In this document: in pieces, positions 60,120 through 64,000 of the stretch | How the letters are laid out: every line of letters begins with the position of its first letter | How positions within the stretch are numbered: position 1 is the first letter of the stretch | Assembly: GCF_016862315.1 (NCBI RefSeq) | Contig: NZ_BOMS01000102.1 | Span: forward strand, 55,449 to 119,448 | Origin: Actinoplanes palleronii | GTDB taxonomy: Bacteria > Actinomycetota > Actinomycetes > Mycobacteriales > Micromonosporaceae | Direction of reading: 5' to 3' | DNA: 64,000 nt | Notes under the pieces: model-generated | The model's database searches: none | Told to the model about the DNA's origin: nothing | The model's input: only the letters and a program-made list of their open reading frames with translations | Program-made: the position numbers and the translations under genes

Positions 60120-61214
60120 TTAGATCGTGTCTCTTGCCTCCTCGCTGTCGGGCTGGCTGGGGCCGGGCTGGGTGGCGCGGGAGTCGGTGCCGAATAGGCT
60201 CTCCCGGAAGGCCAGAGCGAGACACGCCAGGGTGACAGCGCCGGTGATCGTCTGCCACCACACGCCGTCGATGGCGGCCGAGACCGTGTAGACGGCGAGC
60301 CAAAAGAGGACAGCGAACCGTGCCGCAGCCGGACGTCGCCACCACGCGGCCCGGCGTTCAGGCTCCTGCTCGGCGAGGTCCCGGGCATATTCGGCAAGGG
60401 AAGGGAACTCCTCGCGTGGCGTGGTGCCGGCCGCCGTGACGTGGGCTCGTGCCTGCTCGACAAGGTCGGTAGCACGGTCAGCGGGTACATCGAACCGGCC
60501 GGCGAGCAGGCCGTGCAACCGTGCGAACCAGGCTTCCGGTTCCGCCGGCCCGGCCGTGTCCGCCGAACTGCCCGACCGTGCCAGGTCCGCCGGCCCGGAA
60601 CCGAACACCGCCTGGTGGCCGGCGGCCTGTTTCGGGGCTCGGGCCGGTCGGGTCAGCAACCAGCACAAAGCGAGCGATACGACCAGCGGCACCAGAGTGG
60701 GGATCGCCCCGAAACGCTCGCGGGGGAGCCAGGCGAAAGTGGCGACCGTGGCGACGAACAGCATGGCAGCGGCCGCGAAGCTCCCATTCGCCAGCCGCGG
60801 CCGACCGGCGGCCCGGAGTGCGCCGGGAGCTGCGACGAGGACCAGCATGGTGGCCATGAGCAGGACAGTGCCGAGCGTGCCGGACACGGTGAGCGGCAGC
60901 ATCAGGCCCCTCACCCCGATCGCCACCAGAGACGCCGGCACCCCGTTGACCGCCAGCAGGAACAGGCCGTTGCTGAGGTGGTCCGCGGAAGTCCGGCCCT
61001 GGGTGTCCCGCCGCGCCTGGGTGGCCGGCCGGGCGGCGGCGACCTCCGCGGCGAATTCCTCGGGCGAACCCAGGGACTGCCACGGGTCCGTGCCGCTCTC
61101 CTCGACGTGCGCCCGGGCGTCGTCGATCAGCGGGCTGGCCTCGTGGTACTCGATGCCGCGGTCGCCCAGGGCGATGCGGGCGCGGAACTCCCAGCGGTCG
61201 AAGGTCTTCATCAT
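60120..61214 (-). CDS. HAAS-like integral membrane protein
   Basis: 364 residues. Two similar soluble segments (about 27-61: LIDDARAHVEESGTDPWQSL, and about 255-292: LVEQARAHVTAAGTTPREEF) flank blocks of six to eight membrane helices, suggesting an internal duplication. Such short segments are typical of HAAS/DUF1700 proteins, often controlled by PadR regulators. The ATG overlaps the padR stop by four bases (ATGA), confirming an operon. Function unknown; membrane signal transduction is inference. Confidence 0.8.
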   Translation of the reverse strand: MMKTFDRWEFRARIALGDRGIEYHEASPLIDDARAHVEESGTDPWQSLGSPEEFAAEVAAARPATQARRDTQGRTSADHLSNGLFLLAVNGVPASLVAIGVRGLMLPLTVSGTLGTVLLMATMLVLVAAPGALRAAGRPRLANGSFAAAAMLFVATVATFAWLPRERFGAIPTLVPLVVSLALCWLLTRPARAPKQAAGHQAVFGSGPADLARSGSSADTAGPAEPEAWFARLHGLLAGRFDVPADRATDLVEQARAHVTAAGTTPREEFPSLAEYARDLAEQEPERRAAWWRRPAAARFAVLFWLAVYTVSAAIDGVWWQTITGAVTLACLALAFRESLFGTDSRATQPGPSQPDSEEARDTI

Positions 61215-61564
61215 TGCCCCGTTGTCTGCTGCAGGAACTGGTCGAACGTGGAGGTGAAGCGGTGCCAGGACGCCCGCTGTCCGGCGAGCCGGAGCCGGCC
61301 GTCCTCGGTGATCGCGTAGACCTTCTTGCCCGGACCGGCCTGGCCGGCGTGCCAGCTGGAGCTGACCACCGCCTCGATCTCCATCCGGTTGAGCACCGGG
61401 TAGAGCACGCCGCCCTTCACCGGGCCGAGCCCCTGCTCGCCGAGGCGCTGGGCGACGGCATACCCGTGCCGGTCGCTCTCGGCCAGCACGGCGAGCACTG
61501 CCAGCTCCAGCGTGGCCCGCACCCATCCTGGTTCCAGATCTGGCTGCTCTGCTGCCTTCGTCAT
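61211..61564 (-). CDS. PadR-family transcriptional regulator
   Basis: 117 residues. The winged helix-turn-helix is evident: ATLELAVLAVLAESDRHGYA, GGVLYPVLNRMEIE and the wing with KKVYAITEDGR, then a short dimerisation helix. ATG 61564 has GGGAGGG. A promoter with its own operator lies upstream (61590-61619). It is cotranscribed with the membrane protein, its probable partner. Confidence 0.93.
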   Translation of the reverse strand: MTKAAEQPDLEPGWVRATLELAVLAVLAESDRHGYAVAQRLGEQGLGPVKGGVLYPVLNRMEIEAVVSSSWHAGQAGPGKKVYAITEDGRLRLAGQRASWHRFTSTFDQFLQQTTGQ

Positions 61565-61589
61565 GCGCCCTCCCGTGTCGCGTCCCATC

Positions 61590-61619
61590 AGAGTAGTACG
61601 AACTTGCGACTAGTCAAGT
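61590..61619 (-). promoter_or_regulatory. padR promoter with overlapping operator
   Basis: On the minus strand: -35 TTGACT (61612-61617), 16-bp spacer, -10 TACTCT (61590-61595), start near 61583. The inverted repeat ACTTG-N8-CAAGT (61602-61619) covers the spacer and -35 and has PadR spacing. Autorepression is likely. Confidence 0.7.
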
Positions 61620-61659
61620 CTCAGACTAGTGTGGGCCGGGACGAAGCGACGGCGAGAGG

Positions 61660-61702
61660 AGGACTTCCGCTCCTGCCCGGCGGGCCCTGCCACTCCTAGC
61701 GT
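61660..61702 (+). promoter_or_regulatory. Possible DevR/DosR-like box and -10 before CNB gene
   Basis: AGGA-N7-TCCT (61660-61674) is a partial match to the Dos-box (consensus GGGACT-N2-AGTCCC), centred near -42 from a start predicted by -10 TAGCGT (61697-61702), the position of class II activator sites. The match is imperfect. Confidence 0.35.
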
Positions 61703-61726
61703 GAGAGGCGAGCCCAGGGAGGCGTC

Positions 61727-62200
61727 ATGACGGCGTTGAGCGTTTTTGATCAGTTGGCGTTGCACCCGTTCGCCGAGGACCTGCCATCCGACTGGTTGCA
61801 CCGGTGGTCCGTCCACGGCCGTCCGGTGTTCCGCCCCAGCCGGCACCGGTTGTTCTCGGCGGGCGACCCGGCGAACAAGTTCTGGCTGCTCAATGCCGGT
61901 GTCGTGGTGTTGGACATGGCGGTCCCGGGCCGCGGCGACATCGTCGTCGAGCGGCTGCGCCCCGGTGCGGTCATCGGCTGGTCGTGGCTGATGGCGCCCT
62001 ACCGGTGGCGCTTCGGTGCCCTGGTCGCCGAGGACATCCATGCCATCGAGTTCGACGCCGTCCGGATCCGCGACATGATCGCGGGCGAGCCCGACCTCGG
62101 CCGCGACCTCAATGCCCGCTTCCTTGCGGTCCTCGCCGACCGCCTCGAAGCATCCCGTCGCCGCCTGGCCGAGCTGTACGCCTATCCCGAGACCTTCTGA
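61727..62200 (+). CDS. Stand-alone cyclic-nucleotide-binding (CRP-fold) protein
   Basis: 157 residues, only the CNB beta-barrel (RHRLFSAGDPANKFWLLNAG, then GDIVVERLRPGAVIGWSW) with a C-helix (RFLAVLADRLEASRRR); there is no DNA-binding domain. Canonical cNMP pocket Arg-Ala pairs are not obvious, so ligand is uncertain. Strong ribosome binding site GGGAGG. Such proteins often belong to DosR-like dormancy regulons in actinomycetes. Confidence 0.85.
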   Translation: MTALSVFDQLALHPFAEDLPSDWLHRWSVHGRPVFRPSRHRLFSAGDPANKFWLLNAGVVVLDMAVPGRGDIVVERLRPGAVIGWSWLMAPYRWRFGALVAEDIHAIEFDAVRIRDMIAGEPDLGRDLNARFLAVLADRLEASRRRLAELYAYPETF

Positions 62201-62203
62201 AGA

Positions 62204-63394
62204 TCAGCTGCCGGCGTGCTGGCGGTACGAGACCTGCCACAGAGCCAGCGCGAGGAGGCCCGTCACCAGCACCCACCCCGCGAGAGGAGCGCCGAATGCC
62301 CCCAGCAGCACCGCCCCGGTCACCGACGGCAGCGCCCACCCGAGGCTCCACCGCCGAGCCGCGCCGGAGACCCCGAGCGGCCCTCCGACCAGGAAGTACA
62401 CCGCTGCACCGCCGCACAGGATCCACCGGCCGACCGGTCCGGTGTGCTCGCTCTCGCCAGCCGCCAGCCCACCCACTCCGGCTGCGATGGCCACGATCGC
62501 CGCAGTGGTCAGGTAGTGCGCCGGCATGGTCAACCGCAGCGCCCGGGTCCAGGCGCCGGAGACCGGTGCCGCCGTCGACCCGTTCTGCAGGGTCAGCCAC
62601 CACAGCGAGACCAGCAGGCCGAAACCGGTCACTACCAGCAGCCAGCTCCGGTAGGACCACACCTCGACTCCGGCGGCCTCGTTCACCAGCTGCGCGACCG
62701 CCTCGCCCAGCACGATGATGACGAACAGCCCGAGCCGTTCACCCAGGTGCGGCCGGTCGGCAGTGACCGCCCTTGGCTCCGGATCGGCTACCACTTTCGC
62801 GCCGAACCGTCGGCTCAGCCGGGCCACCCACCCCTGCTGCTCCCGTTCGTACTCACGGCGTTCCTCGGCGAGCAGCCGTTCCGGTGAGCGGGACGCGAGC
62901 ACGGTGTACCCGATGTCGAAGACGATGCCGGCCAGCCACAGCCAGTACCGGATCGGCGCGTCGAAACCGAGCGAGGCGATCCACGGGATCAGGCCGACTG
63001 CCTGGTGCACGCCGGGCCATTCGGTCATCACCTCGGCGGACCGTTTCCAGGACGCGATCGCGAGCATCCGGCAGGCGACGTAGGCGACGATGAACGGCTG
63101 CGGCCGGTCGTGCTCGGTGAGCTGCGGAATCGACGCGGCCATCACCGCGATGCCGAACATTGCGGCCAGCATGGTGAGCAGCCGCGTCCGGGTGGCCGCC
63201 ACGTTCGCGTACAGGGTGAAGCCGGTCCAGACGCTCCACATCGCGTAGTAGAGCACCGCGAAGATCAGCAGCAGCTGCCCGTCCGGCTCGCCGTGCAGCA
63301 GGTGGGCCAGCTGGGCGACGGCGGCCACGACCACCAGATCGAAGAAGAGCTCGAGCCAGGTGGCATGCCGCTCCTCAGCGACCGTTTCCGACAT
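62204..63394 (-). CDS. Low temperature requirement protein A family (LtrA)
   Basis: 396 residues with about twelve helices. Signatures: WLELFFDLVVVAAVAQL at residue 13 onward, and HLGERLGLFVIIVLGEAV near 230. LtrA proteins are membrane proteins of unclear function in cold growth. ATG 63394 is six bases after TAGGTT (63401-63406), pointing to leaderless transcription. Its 3' end is four bp past the stop of the CNB gene, convergent. Confidence 0.93.
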   Translation of the reverse strand: MSETVAEERHATWLELFFDLVVVAAVAQLAHLLHGEPDGQLLLIFAVLYYAMWSVWTGFTLYANVAATRTRLLTMLAAMFGIAVMAASIPQLTEHDRPQPFIVAYVACRMLAIASWKRSAEVMTEWPGVHQAVGLIPWIASLGFDAPIRYWLWLAGIVFDIGYTVLASRSPERLLAEERREYEREQQGWVARLSRRFGAKVVADPEPRAVTADRPHLGERLGLFVIIVLGEAVAQLVNEAAGVEVWSYRSWLLVVTGFGLLVSLWWLTLQNGSTAAPVSGAWTRALRLTMPAHYLTTAAIVAIAAGVGGLAAGESEHTGPVGRWILCGGAAVYFLVGGPLGVSGAARRWSLGWALPSVTGAVLLGAFGAPLAGWVLVTGLLALALWQVSYRQHAGS

Positions 63395-63544
63395 GCTCGG
63401 AACCTAGCGTGTGTCGATCCTTCTTCGCCGCCCGGGCCCGTCACTCCGCCGCTCCATCACTCCCGCCGCGCCCCACGCTCCCCGGCAGGCGTCACCCTCG
63501 CGGCCGCCGCCACTCCCGGTCACCCCGCCCGCACGCGGTCCTCA

Positions 63545-63577
63545 TAGGGGCGCCCGCCCGCAGCTACAAAACCGAGC
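63545..63577 (-). repeat. R3 element, copy 4 (remnant)
   Basis: Read on the minus strand, GTAGCTGCGGGCGGGCGC is shared with the core of copies 1 and 2, but flanks differ. Confidence 0.5.
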
Positions 63578-63634
63578 GCCGTGTTGGCCCCACGACCCGT
63601 CCCGTCACCAGGCCGTGCCGCGCCCCCGGCCCTC

Positions 63635-63687
63635 GGCTGGTCACCAGAGGTGCCTCAACCCCTCGATCACACCCCTGAGAGCCAGCC
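63635..63687. repeat. R1 palindrome, copy 10 (degenerate)
   Basis: GGCTGGTCACCAGAGGTG (63635-63652) and CACCCCTGAGAGCCAGCC (63670-63687) pair at 13 of 18 positions. Confidence 0.7.
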
Positions 63688-63708
63688 GACACCGCGAGCC
63701 ACCCCACG

Positions 63709-63834
63709 GTCCGATGTGGCCGCAGTCCTGAGTGGCTGCGGCCCGCGGGGGCCGCGGTCCTGAGTGGCCATGGTCCTGAGTGGCTGCGGGTGGGTGGCTG
63801 CGGTCCGATGTGGCTGCGGTCCGGAGTAGCCGGG
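63709..63834. repeat. 16-bp tandem array, eight units
   Basis: Eight units, mostly GTCCTGAGTGGCTGCG or close variants; one is 14 bp. Noncoding. Confidence 0.85.
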
Positions 63835-63893
63835 CTCCGTGACGGGACGGCCGACCCGCACTGCCCACCGGACTGTCCCGCACCTCCCGTCCC

Positions 63894-63946
63894 GGCTGGT
63901 GCTGAGGGCTCCCTCGAGCCATCGAAAGCAGCCCTCACCGCCAGCC
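63894..63946. repeat. R1 palindrome, copy 11 (compensated variant)
   Basis: Left GGCTGGTGCTGAGGGCT (63894-63910), right AGCCCTCACCGCCAGCC (63930-63946). The GAGGGCT/AGCCCTC block replaces CAGGGGTG/CACCCCTG in both arms, so base pairing is kept although the sequence has changed. Confidence 0.85.
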
Positions 63947-63956
63947 GTGACAGGTC

Positions 63957-64000
63957 GGCTGGTGGTGAGGGTTGTGTCGGCGGTCTGGAGGCAGTCCTGA
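63957..64000. repeat. R1 palindrome, copy 12, cut by window end
   Basis: GGCTGGTGGTGAGGGTTG begins at 63957; the expected right arm would lie past the window end, although CAGTCCTGA at 63992-64000 may be its start. Confidence 0.6.

Larger units (their letters stand above)
63395..64000. other. Gene-free right edge made of repeats
   Basis: No gene in these 606 bases. They contain an R3 remnant (63545-63577, minus), a degenerate R1 (63635-63687), a 16-bp array (63709-63834), a covarying R1 (63894-63946) and the left arm of another R1 from 63957. Confidence 0.75.

Noticed and set aside
1..64000. Mobile elements, prophage, rRNA or tRNA genes
   Set aside because: No transposase, integrase, phage or tRNA-like cloverleaf sequence was recognised; a tRNA scan could still find one that I missed.

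Overview
The window is a 64 kb piece of very GC-rich actinobacterial chromosome. Codon third positions are almost all G or C, GTG starts are common, and the families (FtsX-type ABC transporters beside DesK/NarL two-component pairs, ECF41 sigma, SCO7613-type membrane protein, F420-type oxidoreductases, DUF3040, EACC1-type caspase/STAND/WD40 protein) fit a large-genome soil actinomycete. Micromonosporaceae (for example Actinoplanes) is my best guess, by inference only. I see no rRNA, tRNA, transposase, integrase, phage gene or CRISPR array. The window starts inside one gene on the left and ends in intergenic repeat DNA on the right.

Layout. 1-5032: a partial membrane gene, an acidic hypothetical, a DUF2236/MpaB-type oxygenase, a TPR-like protein and a NarL/DesK two-component pair. 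5101-9192: a giant caspase-like/STAND NTPase/WD40 protein. 9193-9709: a mosaic of intergenic repeats. 9710-12720: a [2Fe-2S] thioredoxin-like ferredoxin, a FhuF-like reductase, an MFS exporter and TspO. 12742-21793: a very large zinc-ribbon membrane protein, FAD monooxygenase, secreted GH5-like enzyme, metallophosphoesterase coupled to a mini-AraC protein, and a quinone oxidoreductase. 22413-29877: an ABC-F protein with a leader peptide, an LLM flavoprotein, a giant LuxR (LAL) regulator, and a permease/YcgQ pair. 30204-36453: a secreted propeller-like protein, RtcB RNA ligase translationally coupled to a STAS anti-sigma antagonist, a SigB/SigF-type sigma factor, an EAL-DICT protein and a MEDS-HATPase anti-sigma factor; together these look like a general stress-response locus. 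36859-47569: Zn-alcohol dehydrogenase, GGDEF-EAL protein, LysR/SDR pair, hemerythrin, TetR, and a glycosyltransferase with an N-terminal MshEN (c-di-GMP binding) module. 47657-54165: MBL hydrolase and an ABC transporter divergent from its likely two-component regulator. 54489-63394: F420-type nitroreductase, LuxR with a dead alpha/beta-hydrolase domain, ECF41 sigma, orphan ctaD, DUF3040, PadR/HAAS-like pair, a stand-alone cyclic-nucleotide-binding protein and LtrA.

Three dispersed intergenic repeat families stand out. R1 is a long palindrome (arms GGCTGGYNCTCAGGGGTG and complement) with at least 11 copies plus one cut by the window end, often within a few bases of a stop codon; compensatory changes keep the arms paired. 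R2 is a ~120 bp structured element with four copies, all downstream of genes in the sense orientation, with a covarying stem. R3 is a ~55 bp element, two copies of which form an inverted repeat around a 52-bp tandem array. Several further minisatellites (16, 17, 21, 33 bp units) fill gene-poor gaps.

Regulation readable from sequence: at least twelve genes carry a TANNNT -10 box 6-7 nt before the start codon, as expected for leaderless mRNAs; clear palindromic operators lie in front of padR, the quinone oxidoreductase, the LysR/SDR pair and the second two-component pair; and a SigB/SigF-like promoter (GTTTGG-N14-GGGAAT) precedes the STAS-rtcB operon. c-di-GMP (one GGDEF-EAL protein, one EAL-DICT protein, one MshEN glycosyltransferase within about 13 kb) and partner-switching stress control are the two functional themes that connect neighbouring genes.
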